A DNA stretch of 64,000 nucleotides from Hymenobacter volaticus. Lineage in GTDB: Bacteria > Bacteroidota > Bacteroidia > Cytophagales > Hymenobacteraceae. Positions within the stretch are counted from its first letter, which is position 1, and every line of letters begins with the position of its first letter. Below the pieces are notes generated by a model. The model had not been told where the DNA came from, ran no database searches, and saw nothing but the letters and a program-made list of their open reading frames with translations. Position numbers and translations under genes: made by a program. The stretch is from positions 2,953,501-3,017,500 of the forward strand of contig NZ_CP095061.1 of assembly GCF_022921055.1 (NCBI RefSeq), read 5' to 3'. This document shows, in pieces, positions 33,928 through 43,409 of this stretch.

Positions 33928-36185
33928 ATGAATTTTCGCCTTAGACTGACGTTGCTGGCCCTGACACTTCTTTCCTTTCTCTCACAGGCGCGTGCCGATG
34001 AGGGCCTGTGGCTGCCGCTGCTGCTCAAGCAGCTCAACGAGGCCGACATGCAGAAAAAAGGCCTCAAACTTACCGCTGACCAGATCTATAGCATCAACCA
34101 GGGTAGCCTAAAGGATGCGGTAGTTCAGTTTGGCGGCGGCTGCACCGGCGAAATCGTAAGTAACGAAGGCTTGCTGCTTACTAATCACCACTGCGGCTAC
34201 AGCCAGATTCAGCAGCACTCTTCCATCGAGAACGACTACCTCACGAAAGGGTACTGGGCCAAGAATCGAGAGCAGGAACTCCCTAATCCGGGCCTCACGG
34301 CTACGTTCATCATCAAGATGGAAGACGTAACCAGTCAGGTGCTGGCGGGCATTCCAACTACCAATATTCAGGAAGCAGACCGGGAAAAGATGGTCCAGGC
34401 CAATAGCCAGCGCGTAGCGCAGGCCGCCGTGCAGGGCACTCATTACGAAGCGTTTATTCGGCCATTTTATAATGGCAACGAGTATTATTTGTTTCTGACA
34501 GAGGTGTTTGAAGATATCCGGTTGGTGGGTGCGCCGCCGAGCAGCATTGGCAAATTTGGGGGCGACACCGACAACTGGGCCTGGCCCCGCCACACCGGCG
34601 ACTTCAGTGTGTTCCGTATATACGCCGGTCCCGACAACAAGCCCGCTCCCTACTCGAAAGACAATGTGCCCTTCAAGCCCCGCCACCACCTGCCTATTTC
34701 GCTGGCAGGCGTGCAACCCGGCGACTTCACGTTGGTTTTTGGCTTTCCGGGTCGCACCAATGAGTACCTCACGAGTTGGGGTGTAGAGGAAACCTATTCG
34801 GTATCGAACCCGGCCAAAATCAAGGTACGCGACGCGAAGTTGAGAATCCTGGCCACCGATATGCAGGCCTCCGACAAGGTGCGGATTCAATATGCGGCCA
34901 AGTACGCCAGCATTGCCAACTACTGGAAAAAGTGGATCGGCGAAAACCGCGGCCTTAAAAAGCTGGACGCCGTCACGCGCAAGCAGCAGCAGGAAGTTGC
35001 CTTTCAGCAGTGGGCCAACAGCGGCGACGAAGCCCGTAAAGCAGCCTATAGCACTCTTTTATCCCAAATGCAGCATAGCTATACCGCCGCACGCGACTAT
35101 ACCCTAGCCCGCGACTACGTGACGGAGGCAGCGCTAGGCATTGAGTTAATAGCTTACGCCAATAGCCTGCTTTCTCTGGCTGACCTGGCCGAGAAAAAAG
35201 TACCAGCCGCTGAACTCGCTACCGCTGCTGGCAAAGCCCGGACCGGCACCACCAATTTCTTTCGCAACTACAGCGCCTCCACCGACCAGAAAGTAGCCAC
35301 TGCCCTGCTGCCCCTTTACGCCACTGGCACACCGACAGCCCTTCTGCCTACTTACGTGAAAAGTCTCTCCAAGCAATATCCTGGCAGCAGCGGCTGGAGC
35401 ACCTACGTGGCGCAACTTTACAGCAAGTCACGCCTGACTTCCAATGAAAGTGCCCAAGCCGTACTCAATGAAGTAGCCAAAGGCAACGCCCGCGCCATCC
35501 TCGACGACCCGGCCGCGCAACTAGCGGCAGCCATTGTCAGCAACTACCGCACAGCCATTCTACCCACTTACGCCGCCGCCACCGACAACATTGCACTACT
35601 CCAGCGCACCTACATGGCGGGCCTACGCCAGCAACAGCCCGAGCGCAAGTTCTATCCCGACGCCAACTCCACGCTGCGCGTCGCCTACGGCCAGGTGCAG
35701 CCCTACACCCTGCCGACGGCACTCAGTACGACTTTTACACCACCCTCGACGGCATCATGGAAAAGGCCGATCCAACAAATCCGGAGTTCGAGGTGCCAGC
35801 CCGCCTGGCCGAGTTGTATCAAACCAAAGACTACGGTCCTTACGCTTACAAAGGCAGCGTGCCCGTCGCCTTCATTGCCACCAACCACACGACGGGCGGC
35901 AACTCCGGCTCGCCAGTGATTAACGGCCGCGGCGAGCTAATCGGCATCAACTTCGACCGTAACTGGGAAGGCACCATGTCCGACATCATGTTCGACCCCG
36001 ACCGGGTCCGCAACATCACGCTCGATGTGCGCTACCTGCTGTTCGTAATAGATAAGTTTGCCGGTGCCAAGCATTTAGTAAACGAAATGACCTTGGTAGA
36101 CAACCCGACCGACGCCAAGACAGAACCAAGCAAGAAAGTAAAGAAGATGAAAGTGAAGCGCCAGCCAGCCAAGACGCCGGCGTAG
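33928..36185 (+). pseudogene. S46 family dipeptidyl-peptidase (DPP11-like), frameshifted
   Basis: Restored length is 752 residues from the ATG at 33928, with signal peptide MNFRLRLTLLALTLLSFLSQ. The first part carries the chymotrypsin-like histidine H86 in LLTNHHCGYSQIQ, DTDNWAWPRHTGDFSVFRIY and the long helical insertion of S46 enzymes. At about residue 593 the frame breaks; the next frame holds the catalytic serine in TGGNSGSPVING (~659) and FDRNWEGTMSDI. One extra C in the CCC at 35708-35710 joins them. The Arg in FDRNWE corresponds to the residue that gives DPP11 its preference for Asp/Glu at P1, where DPP7 has Gly (family knowledge). Periplasmic, releases dipeptides from N-termini. Probably intact in the organism. 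Confidence 0.88.
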
Positions 36186-36208
36186 TGTTAAGTATAGAAC
36201 TATATTCA

Positions 36209-36244
36209 TGCGCCCGCCGGAATTCTAATCTTCTAGCGGGCGCA
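36209..36244 (+). terminator. Rho-independent terminator
   Basis: TGCGCCCGC (36209-36217) and GCGGGCGCA (36236-36244) with an 18-base loop, followed by TTTTTAC, 23 bases after the peptidase stop. Confidence 0.75.
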
Positions 36245-36267
36245 TTTTTACTTTTTCAAAGCATTAT

Positions 36268-37113
36268 ATGAAGTACCCACTACTGCTTATTGCCTCCTTG
36301 TATTTACTATTTCAGCAGCCCGCATCGGCTCAAAACTCAAGGCTACGTACACTCGAACAAGAGCTTCTAGCAGAAGGAAGAGCCCTTTACGTTTCTGAAA
36401 GTGCCTCGTGGGTTGCAACTGACTTGTTTTTGGCGAAAAAGCCTGACATGACAAGCTTCACCGGATATATCACTTATTCTGACGGTGATTCCTTACGCAC
36501 TTTGTTTATGTATCGTGACGCTGATAGTAAAGCACTAACTATTCCTTATGCTTTTAACTTCCATCGAACGGCTATTCGCCCTGAAGCAGCCCGCCAGTCG
36601 GCAGCACGGCCAGCCTCAGTTCGGGAACAGCGCCTATTTGCTATTCGTGAACGAGTAGAGGAAGAATTAGCGACACATCAGGTAGCGGGCACTTCTTACC
36701 GATTCCCCGAAAACACTCGTCCTAATATTGTTCTGCTAGAAAATGCCAAGGGAGTACGGGCTTATGTACTGGTAGGTCCACAGACAGCAGGTGTTCTCCC
36801 AATTGGCAACGACTTCTTGCTCAGCTTCGATACGGGCGGTAAGCTACGGACAGTGGAGCGGCTGCACAACAGTTACTTAGCTATGAGCCCACCTGAGAAT
36901 ACCGAGAGAATAGAAGCGGGTATGCATAGCCATTTACCTGCTCACCCCTACATCACCCCCACCGACATTTGTTCTTTACTGCTCTACCAAGATGCGTTTC
37001 CGGCGCCCCAGCACATTGTTATGGGGCGAGAGTACGTGTCGATATTTGATATTCAGAAACAGCAGCTACTATTGCTGACCAAAAAGGCTTTCGACAAAAT
37101 ATACAAGAAATAA
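36268..37113 (+). CDS. Hypothetical secreted protein with a JAMM-like motif
   Basis: A 281-residue protein with signal peptide MKYPLLLIASLYLLFQQPAS followed by AQ. The N-terminal half reads TDLFLAKKPDMTSFTGYITY and is variable. The C-terminal half contains H220-S-H222 in AGMHSHLPAHPYITPTDICS, spaced as H-x-H-x7-T-x2-D, which is the JAMM zinc motif with Thr in place of Ser, followed by a helix (ICSLLLYQ) and a strand pair (HIVMGREYVSIFDI) in the order expected for that fold. The upstream glutamate cannot be assigned with confidence. I do not recognise a named family. It lies 9 bases before a secreted amidohydrolase gene, so the two are probably co-transcribed. Confidence 0.72.
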   Translation: MKYPLLLIASLYLLFQQPASAQNSRLRTLEQELLAEGRALYVSESASWVATDLFLAKKPDMTSFTGYITYSDGDSLRTLFMYRDADSKALTIPYAFNFHRTAIRPEAARQSAARPASVREQRLFAIRERVEEELATHQVAGTSYRFPENTRPNIVLLENAKGVRAYVLVGPQTAGVLPIGNDFLLSFDTGGKLRTVERLHNSYLAMSPPENTERIEAGMHSHLPAHPYITPTDICSLLLYQDAFPAPQHIVMGREYVSIFDIQKQQLLLLTKKAFDKIYKK

Positions 37114-37122
37114 CACGCAGCT

Positions 37123-38436
37123 ATGCTTGGCAACTATTCGCTCTGGTTTCGGCCTTTGCATCGGTTCATCTTTAGCCTTGCTAGCACCCTATTGCTGGTG
37201 TCAAGTTTTCCCGCTTCGGCTCATCCACCTGCCCCGGCTACTGTACTGCTCCTGCTTCGTCCCGCGGCCGTTTTCGACGGGGAGACGATGCATCCGGGTT
37301 GGGCAGTGCTCATAGAAAATGACAGAATCAGGGCCGTGGGGCCAGTTGCGCAAGTAACGGCACCAGCCGGCGCTCGCACCTTGGACTTGCCTGGTCTCAC
37401 CTTGCTACCAGGGCTGATTGAAGGCCATTCGCACTTGATGCTGCATCCCTACAACGAAACTCCCTGGAACGACCAAGTATTACTGGAATCTGAGGCGCTA
37501 CGCGTGGCACGAGCTACGGCTCACGCCCGCTCCACACTAGCCGCCGGCATCACCACGGCCCGAGACCTTGGTACGGAAGGGGCTGGCTACGCTGATGTGG
37601 GGTTGAAACAAGCCATCGAACAAGGTATTATTCCTGGTCCGCGGCTGCTAGTGGCTACGCGGGCGTTGGTGGCTACTGGTAGCTATGGCCCCAAACTTTC
37701 CGTGGATGTGGAAGTGCCGCAAGGCGCTCAAGAAGCTGATGGTGTCGATGGTATCATCCGGGCCGTGCGGGAGCAGATTGGCAACGGCGCCGACATCATC
37801 AAAGTATACGCCGATTATCGTTGGGGCGCCAACGAGCCAAGTCGTCCTACGTTCACGCAAGACGAACTCAACCTCATCGTGAAGACGGCCAACAGCGCGG
37901 GCCGACCCGTAGTAGCTCACGCCAGTACTCCCGAAGGGATGCGTCGCGCTACGCTTGCTGGCGTCCAAACCATTGAGCACGGCGATGGCGGCACGGCGGA
38001 AGTATTCAAACTGATGAAGCAGCGCGGCGTGGCCCTATGCCCCACCGTAGCCGCCGGCGACGCTATTTCGCAGTACCGGGGCTACCGCAAAGGCCAAGAC
38101 CCAGAGCCCGAGCGTATTCGCCAGAAGAAAGAAAGCATGAAGCTCGCACGCCAAAGCGGCGTAGCGTTAGCCGTCGGTGGCGACGTAGGCGTGTTCACCC
38201 ACGGCGACAACGTGCGCGAAGCTGAACTGCTCGCTCGCGAATACGGCCTCACGCCACTGGAAGTACTACGCGGCTTCACCAGCGGCAACGCCCGCATCTT
38301 TCAGCTTCCCGACCGAGGCCGCATCCAAACCGGCCTTCTCGCCGACTTAATAGCCGTAACCGGCGACCCAACGCAGGACGTAGGCGCCCTCCGCCAAGTA
38401 AAGCTGGTGCTCAAAGGCGGCGTGGAAGTCAAATAA
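37123..38436 (+). CDS. Secreted amidohydrolase (imidazolonepropionase/prolidase-like)
   Basis: A 437-residue metal-dependent hydrolase with an N-terminal signal region (FIFSLASTLLLVSSFPASAH). The metal ligands of the amidohydrolase superfamily are all visible: H102 and H104 in LIEGHSHLML, the bridging lysine in ADIIKVYADY, histidines in RPVVAHAS and VQTIEHGDG, and the aspartate in AVGGDVGVF. The C-terminus NARIFQLPDRGRIQTGLLAD returns to the composite beta domain. Members with a signal peptide include Xaa-Pro dipeptidases and lactone or amide hydrolases; the substrate here is unknown. Probably co-transcribed with the secreted JAMM-like protein upstream. Confidence 0.9.
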   Translation: MLGNYSLWFRPLHRFIFSLASTLLLVSSFPASAHPPAPATVLLLLRPAAVFDGETMHPGWAVLIENDRIRAVGPVAQVTAPAGARTLDLPGLTLLPGLIEGHSHLMLHPYNETPWNDQVLLESEALRVARATAHARSTLAAGITTARDLGTEGAGYADVGLKQAIEQGIIPGPRLLVATRALVATGSYGPKLSVDVEVPQGAQEADGVDGIIRAVREQIGNGADIIKVYADYRWGANEPSRPTFTQDELNLIVKTANSAGRPVVAHASTPEGMRRATLAGVQTIEHGDGGTAEVFKLMKQRGVALCPTVAAGDAISQYRGYRKGQDPEPERIRQKKESMKLARQSGVALAVGGDVGVFTHGDNVREAELLAREYGLTPLEVLRGFTSGNARIFQLPDRGRIQTGLLADLIAVTGDPTQDVGALRQVKLVLKGGVEVK

Positions 38437-38448
38437 TCAATTCGCGCT

Positions 38449-38937
38449 ATGCAACAGGAAGAAACCAAAAATTTAATTGAGGCAACGCTTCCATATTTCG
38501 TGGAAGCAGAAGCAACAGAGGAAACTATTTACAATCAGTTAACTAGCACTGGAGTCGATGCTCACTTAGCAAATCAGATAATTTCCTTCGTGCCTTTAGC
38601 CTTTGGTCGTGTGCTGATGCAAAACCTTCTAGTGGGTTTTTCGAAGCATTATACACTGCACACTAATAACAAAAGACCCCATGATTATTTATTAAGCGAG
38701 GAACCGGTATATCAAGCAGCCTTACTTTGCGCTGAGCAAGCCGTTACCAATCAGACTTGGACGGAACATTTACATGTTGCCATAGCACTTTGGAGTGCCG
38801 AAACACAAGCCGTAAATTCTGCACTCATTTCAGGTAGCCAACCAGAGGATCTAGAGATTAGCAATCCACAGATACTTGCAGATATTGGTCCCAAACAGGC
38901 TAAAGTTAATGCTAGACCTTGGTGGAAAATCTGGTAG
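38449..38937 (+). CDS. Hypothetical protein
   Basis: A 162-residue soluble protein (MQQEETKNLIEATLPYFVEA ... VNARPWWKIW) predicted mostly helical, without signal peptide. It begins 12 bases after the amidohydrolase but its DNA is noticeably more AT-rich. No recognised motif; the family is unknown to me. It overlaps no other gene and is convergent with the glycosyltransferase, 3 bases apart. Confidence 0.65.
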   Translation: MQQEETKNLIEATLPYFVEAEATEETIYNQLTSTGVDAHLANQIISFVPLAFGRVLMQNLLVGFSKHYTLHTNNKRPHDYLLSEEPVYQAALLCAEQAVTNQTWTEHLHVAIALWSAETQAVNSALISGSQPEDLEISNPQILADIGPKQAKVNARPWWKIW

Positions 38938-38940
38938 TTC

Positions 38941-39696
38941 CTACCCAGGCCGCTCCACGCCTAACGCCTTGAGTTGGTCGGCGTACTTGTCGTAAATCAC
39001 GCGCAGATCGGCGCCGTGTTTGTCAGCATCGACACCGATGCTGACGTTGCTGGTGTGAAAGCGGTGCAGGTGGCTGATGTGGGGCGACAGGATGGGCAAG
39101 TGGCCCGCTAGTAGGAAGCGCACGTACAAGTCTAAGTCCTCGGCCATTTCAATTTCTTCGTCGTAGCCCCCTACTTTTTCAAATAAACTGCGCGAGTAGC
39201 AGACGTTGCCCTGGATGAAATGCTCGGCTTTGAAAATAGCCTTGAGCATGTCGGTGGCCGAATCGAAGCGCCAAGCGTAATAATCTTCGCTCGGCAGGTA
39301 ACGCCGTTCTTCGTCTACGCGCAGAAAGTCGGCTACAAACCACGACTGCTCGGGATGGCGCTCAATTAAGTCGCCGTAGTGGTAGAGGCAACGCTGGAGC
39401 AGAAGATCATCGTCGTCGAGGGGAACAAGCCAGGAGTCGGCGGGTGTTTCACGAATAAGGATGTTGCGGGCGGGACCGGGCTGTAGCTTGGTGTTCTGAC
39501 TGATAACTCGGATCGGTTCACCTTCTTGCGTGGCGGTACGCAGCCAATTGGCGGTATCATCGGTGCTGGCATTTTCCAAAATGAAGTGCTCGAACTGAAT
39601 ATCGAGCGGCGCTGTGATGGTGGCTCGGACGCTAGCCACGGCTTCGGGCAGAAACTGGCAGCGGTTGTGTGTCGGTGTGATGACCGTGAAGTGCAT
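38941..39696 (-). CDS. Glycosyltransferase family 2
   Basis: A 251-residue GT-A enzyme. MHFTVITPTHNRCQFLPEAV is the classical N-terminus, ILENASTDDTANWL gives the first acidic pair, LVPLDDDDLLL is the DXD-type metal and nucleotide site, and FEKVGGYDEEIEMAEDLDLY the acceptor-side acidic motif. No membrane segment, so it is cytoplasmic or peripheral, transferring sugar from a nucleotide sugar to an envelope glycan or lipid. No other glycan genes are adjacent, and donor and acceptor are unknown. Confidence 0.9.
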   Translation of the reverse strand: MHFTVITPTHNRCQFLPEAVASVRATITAPLDIQFEHFILENASTDDTANWLRTATQEGEPIRVISQNTKLQPGPARNILIRETPADSWLVPLDDDDLLLQRCLYHYGDLIERHPEQSWFVADFLRVDEERRYLPSEDYYAWRFDSATDMLKAIFKAEHFIQGNVCYSRSLFEKVGGYDEEIEMAEDLDLYVRFLLAGHLPILSPHISHLHRFHTSNVSIGVDADKHGADLRVIYDKYADQLKALGVERPG

Positions 39697-39862
39697 AAAA
39701 AGAAAACAAGTAGTACATGGCCGCCGGCCGGCGTGCCTACAAAGCAGCTAGCTGCGGAGCTGCTCCTTATTCTGTTAGATACTAGAAAAAGTTGCCCTAG
39801 GGCTTGGCAGGAGGTCAACTTTGTACCTTCTACGGCGTTAGTTGGCTCTTAAGTCCTTGCAT

Positions 39863-40162
39863 ATGGCCAAGTTTATGGTTACGCTCCAACTGCCTGTGGT
39901 TTTCACCGATGACTTTGTTGCTCTTATTCCTCGTCATCGCATGTTCATCAACCAATTAATCGAGGAAAACGTCGTGGAAGCGTACGCTATCAGTGCCGAC
40001 CGCACTCAAGGTTGGATAACGATGAACGGCCAAGACACCGAAGCTATTCGGCTGGTAGTGCAGAAATTTCCGCTTTATCCTTTCTTTAGGGACGTGCAAA
40101 TCAACCAGTTATTCATCTTCGATAGTGTCAGCTCCCGCTTTCCCCCTATCAGTCTGAATTAA
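39863..40162 (+). CDS. Small ferredoxin-fold protein (muconolactone isomerase-like)
   Basis: A 99-residue protein from the ATG at 39863. The sequence MAKFMVTLQLPVVFTDDFVA, IPRHRMFINQLIEENVVEAY, SADRTQGWITMNG and FPLYPFFRDVQINQLFIFD follows the beta-alpha-beta pattern of a dimeric alpha/beta-barrel, like YCII or muconolactone isomerase. No catalytic residues can be named and the role is unknown. Divergent from the glycosyltransferase; a sequence CAACTTTG about 45 bases upstream resembles a promoter box. Confidence 0.68.
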   Translation: MAKFMVTLQLPVVFTDDFVALIPRHRMFINQLIEENVVEAYAISADRTQGWITMNGQDTEAIRLVVQKFPLYPFFRDVQINQLFIFDSVSSRFPPISLN

Positions 40163-40317
40163 CTGAACTAGTGAATCAGCGAATCGGATAGTTAAGCAGT
40201 GCAAGCTCTTCTCTCAACCCGCTTTACTACCCGTCGCTACCTTACCCCCTTTGTTGTCCGGCCCGGTTTGTGTATGAGGCGGGCCATCAGGCAAGCTTTG
40301 CTTACGATTACCTTTCT

Positions 40318-41190
40318 ATGATGCGTTTTTTGGGGCTTTTGCTCTTTTTTCCTTTGATATCAGTGGCTTTAGGAGCTGCTTTTACACCCGTCGCAACGCC
40401 CGATGCAGACAGCATCACTACCGAGCAGTTGATGACCCGCCTCACAAATTCCATCACGACTTTGAAGACGCTACGCTGCAACGTGCGCGCCCAAGAACGG
40501 TTGAGCAGCGGCAAATACCAACCGGCCCGCACCACCATGAAGATGACCTTGAATCCGCAACGCGTATACCTCAAGAATAATATCAAGGGCGTGGAAGTGC
40601 TGTGGGTGGAAGGCCAAAACGACGGCGACGCTTGGGTGTATCCCAACAGTTTCCCCTACGTGACGCTGAGCCTCGACCCCAATGGCACCATCATGCGCCG
40701 CAACCAGCACCACAGCATCCTCGATGCCGGTTTCGGTACCATCGCCGGCCTTATTCACGGTTCCAGCCAGCGCCGCGACCACAACTACGAACATAGTTTC
40801 CGCTACACCGGCGACTCCACCATCGCCGGCCGGCCGTGCTACGTGCTTCAATCGGAGTACCCGCAGTTCCGCTACGTGTCCTACACAACCGTAGCCGGCG
40901 ACACGCCCGCCCGAATTGCCGACAAATTCGGCTGCGGCGAATACCGCGTCATGGAGCGCAATGGCATCAGTCCGGGCTCCGCCATACCCGTTGGCAAAAC
41001 CCTGCAAGTGCCTAATAGCTACGGCCGCCGCACGCTCGTTTGCGTCGATCAGAAACTCATGCTGCCCGTCTTGGTGCGGGTGCACGACGACAAAGGCTTA
41101 TTCGAACAGTTTGAGTTCAGCAACATCGTGGCCAATCAGCCTATTCCACCCATAGAATTTACCAAGGACTTCCCGGAGTATAAGTTGTAG
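40318..41190 (+). CDS. DUF1571 lipoprotein-carrier-like protein with an inserted LysM domain
   Basis: A 290-residue exported protein from the ATG at 40318 (signal peptide MMRFLGLLLFFPLISVALGA). Residues ~30-185 follow the DUF1571 pattern (LKTLRCNVRAQERLSSGKYQ, KMTLNPQRVYLKNNIKGVEV, RPCYVLQSEYPQFRY), which has a LolA-like half-barrel. Residues ~188-233 form a LysM motif (SYTTVAGDTPARIADKFGCG, IPVGKTLQVPNSYGRR), which binds peptidoglycan. After it the beta-fold resumes (LMLPVLVRVHDDKGLFEQFE, FSNIVANQPIPPIEF), so the LysM sits inside the domain. Such a protein could tether an envelope carrier to the wall (inference). A hairpin repeat copy at 41212 acts as terminator. Confidence 0.82.
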   Translation: MMRFLGLLLFFPLISVALGAAFTPVATPDADSITTEQLMTRLTNSITTLKTLRCNVRAQERLSSGKYQPARTTMKMTLNPQRVYLKNNIKGVEVLWVEGQNDGDAWVYPNSFPYVTLSLDPNGTIMRRNQHHSILDAGFGTIAGLIHGSSQRRDHNYEHSFRYTGDSTIAGRPCYVLQSEYPQFRYVSYTTVAGDTPARIADKFGCGEYRVMERNGISPGSAIPVGKTLQVPNSYGRRTLVCVDQKLMLPVLVRVHDDKGLFEQFEFSNIVANQPIPPIEFTKDFPEYKL

Positions 41191-41211
41191 AGCGCCGAAA
41201 TACTCCATAAC

Positions 41212-41250
41212 AAGAACGTCCTGCTTCGACTAGCGCAGCAGGACGTTCTT
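41212..41250. repeat. Hairpin of the dispersed repeat family, probable bidirectional terminator
   Basis: AAGAACGTCCTGCT (41212-41225) and AGCAGGACGTTCTT (41237-41250), perfect 14-bp stem with an 11-base loop, between convergent genes. The arm shares AGAACGTCCTGCT with repeat copy 2 at 30482, so it looks like a minimal member of that family. Confidence 0.7.
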
Positions 41251-41268
41251 CTGTTTTTGACGGTTTGG

Positions 41269-42141
41269 TTATCTCCTCATCGTCTTCTCGATTTCATCCC
41301 ACATTGGGGCCGGAATGGCTTCGAGCTTGTTGAACTCGCCCGCGCCGTTCAGCCATTCGCCGCCGTCCAGCGTCACTACCTCGCCATTCATATAGGCCGC
41401 AAAATCCGACACCATGTAAGCCGCCAGATTCGCGAGTTCCTGGTGGTCGCCGACGCGCTTGAGGGGCACACTGGCAGCGGGGTCCAGCTTTTTGGCGAGG
41501 GGTTCGGGGAACAGACGGCTCCAAGCTCCTTCCGTTGGGAACGGGCCGGGGGCAATAGCGTTGGAGCGGATACCATATTTGGCCCACTCCACCGCCAACG
41601 ACCGGGTCATGGCCAGCACGCCGGCTTTAGCGGCCGCCGAAGGTACTACGTACGCCGAGCCGACGGAAGCATACGTGGTAACAATGTTGAGGATGGTGCC
41701 GGGCTTTTTCTCTGCTATCCAACGCTTTCCGAAAGCCAGCGTGCAGTTATAAGACCCCCGTAGCACAATGTCCACAATCACATCGAAGGCTTTGTGCGAA
41801 AGGCGTTCGGTGGGGCTGATAAAGTTGCCGGCCGCATTGTTGAGCAGCACATCGACCCCACCAAAGGTGTCGATGGTTTTTTGCAGTAAGGCTTCCACTT
41901 CGTCGTACTTGCGCACATCGCACTGCACGGCTAGAATGCTGCCGCCGGTTTGCTGACGCAGTTCTTCGGCGGTTTTCTCTAGCACATCGAGCTTGCGGCT
42001 GCTGATCACCACATTGGCGCCGAGCTGCAGAAAATAAGTGGTCATGGCGCGCCCAAGGCCGGTGCCGCCGCCCGTCACGACGATGGTTTTACCTTGGAGT
42101 GCGTTGTCGCGGAGCATAGGTTGGGCGTAGGGAGCAGCCAT
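41269..42141 (-). CDS. SDR-family 2,4-dienoyl-CoA reductase-like oxidoreductase
   Basis: A 290-residue protein from the ATG at 42141; an ATG at 42117 (MLRDNALQGK) is an equally good start. TIVVTGGGTGLGRAM binds NADP, NNAAGNFISPTERLS follows, and the active-site region is TTYASVGSAYVVPSAAAKAG. The usual YxxxK is replaced by SAAAK, as in the mitochondrial 2,4-dienoyl-CoA reductase (DECR) family, where another tyrosine takes part. The C-terminus DGGEWLNGAGEFNKL also fits. It probably removes double bonds of unsaturated acyl-CoA in fatty acid degradation. Confidence 0.9.
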   Translation of the reverse strand: MAAPYAQPMLRDNALQGKTIVVTGGGTGLGRAMTTYFLQLGANVVISSRKLDVLEKTAEELRQQTGGSILAVQCDVRKYDEVEALLQKTIDTFGGVDVLLNNAAGNFISPTERLSHKAFDVIVDIVLRGSYNCTLAFGKRWIAEKKPGTILNIVTTYASVGSAYVVPSAAAKAGVLAMTRSLAVEWAKYGIRSNAIAPGPFPTEGAWSRLFPEPLAKKLDPAASVPLKRVGDHQELANLAAYMVSDFAAYMNGEVVTLDGGEWLNGAGEFNKLEAIPAPMWDEIEKTMRR

Positions 42142-42545
42142 AAAGCGGGAAGAGGTGGGAATAGAAGAGTGAAAACCAAGCGCTAAGCAGTTCGGCCATT
42201 GCAAACAACCGCTGATTTCGCCGCTCAAATAAACTGCTAATTCCAGTAATAGCGGTTTCTATTGTAGCCTTGTGTTCTTCTTTGGGGCAACCACTCTGGC
42301 CTAGTCAGTAGCCCCGCATTGGTTATCTAAAGGGTGTCCTTCAGTAAAAAGGTGAGCTAAAGTTGTTTGTAGCCACTAAAAACACGCTTTAGCCCCGGAC
42401 TCGCGTCTATAATTTGATTTTCAAGATATTAGAAGTCGAGCAAGTTCAAAAAAACTCCTATCATAGCCGCTCGTGACGGTGCCCCTTGGTGATTGGCTAT
42501 GATGGCTTTTAGGACGCGAAGGAAATTTCATCACCTTTACCTCGC
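42142..42545. other. Intergenic region, nothing recognised
   Basis: About 400 bases between divergent genes. The only structure is a weak inverted repeat with CTAAAG and CTTTAG arms near 42355-42394. No gene, promoter box or repeat copy stands out. Confidence 0.4.
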
Positions 42546-43409
42546 ATGACAACAAACTCTTCCGCCTCTTCTTCTCCGACTTCAACCATTGCCGTCTTGG
42601 GCTGTGGCTGGCTAGGCCTGCCCCTGGCACAAGCCCTCGTAGCCGATGGGTACACAGTGAATGGTTCTACCACTACGCCCGCGCAGCTGCTCACGCTCCG
42701 CGACGCCGGCATCCGGCCGTACCTGCTGCGCTTGGGTCCCGAGTTCAGCCAAACGGACGCCGATTCCTTGCACGCTATGTTGCACGATGCCGACGTACTA
42801 GTACTGAATGTGCCTCCCCGGGCTGCGGCCGCTGGCGCCTACCCGGCGTTGTTGCGGCCAGTAGGTGCGGCCGTTGCGGCGGCCGGCGTGCGCCACGTGC
42901 TATTCGTTAGCTCCACGGGCGTGTACCCCGACGAGCCCCGCACCATGCGCGAAGCCGACGCTCTTTCCTCGCCCGACGCACCTTCAGATTTGCTCCGGGC
43001 CGAAGGACAATTTACGCCCCGCCGCGGGCAGTGGCTCACGACGGTGGTGCGCCTCGGCGGCCTGATTGGTCCCGAACGGCCACCCGGCCGCTTTCTGGCA
43101 GGTCGGCACGAGTTGAAGCAAGGCAGCGCCCCCGTCAACCTGATTCACCTCGACGACTGCGTGGGCCTGCTGCGGCATATCATTCAGGAAAAAGTGTGGG
43201 GCTACACCTTCAACGCCTGTGCGGCCCATCATCCCGCTCGCCGCGACTTTTACCCCGCGGCCGCCGCCCATTTGGGCCTCGAAGCCCCGACCTTTCGCGA
43301 CGAAGCCGCCACGGCCAGCGGTAAAACCATCGATACCACGCTGCTGCGCAAAACCACTGACTACCATTTCCGCCACGACGATTTAGTGGCCGCCTTGGCT
43401 TATTGCTAA
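42546..43409 (+). CDS. NAD-dependent epimerase/dehydratase-like protein (YeeZ type)
   Basis: A 287-residue extended-SDR protein. IAVLGCGWLGLPLAQALVAD (15-34) binds NAD(P), DVLVLNVPPRAAA and HVLFVSSTGVYPDEPRTMRE follow, and VVRLGGLIGPERPPGRFLAG is the substrate-side motif. The expected YxxxK is replaced (LLRAEGQFTP), as in other YeeZ-like proteins that are often annotated only as SDR family. Substrate unknown. Transcribed alone. Confidence 0.85.
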   Translation: MTTNSSASSSPTSTIAVLGCGWLGLPLAQALVADGYTVNGSTTTPAQLLTLRDAGIRPYLLRLGPEFSQTDADSLHAMLHDADVLVLNVPPRAAAAGAYPALLRPVGAAVAAAGVRHVLFVSSTGVYPDEPRTMREADALSSPDAPSDLLRAEGQFTPRRGQWLTTVVRLGGLIGPERPPGRFLAGRHELKQGSAPVNLIHLDDCVGLLRHIIQEKVWGYTFNACAAHHPARRDFYPAAAAHLGLEAPTFRDEAATASGKTIDTTLLRKTTDYHFRHDDLVAALAYC

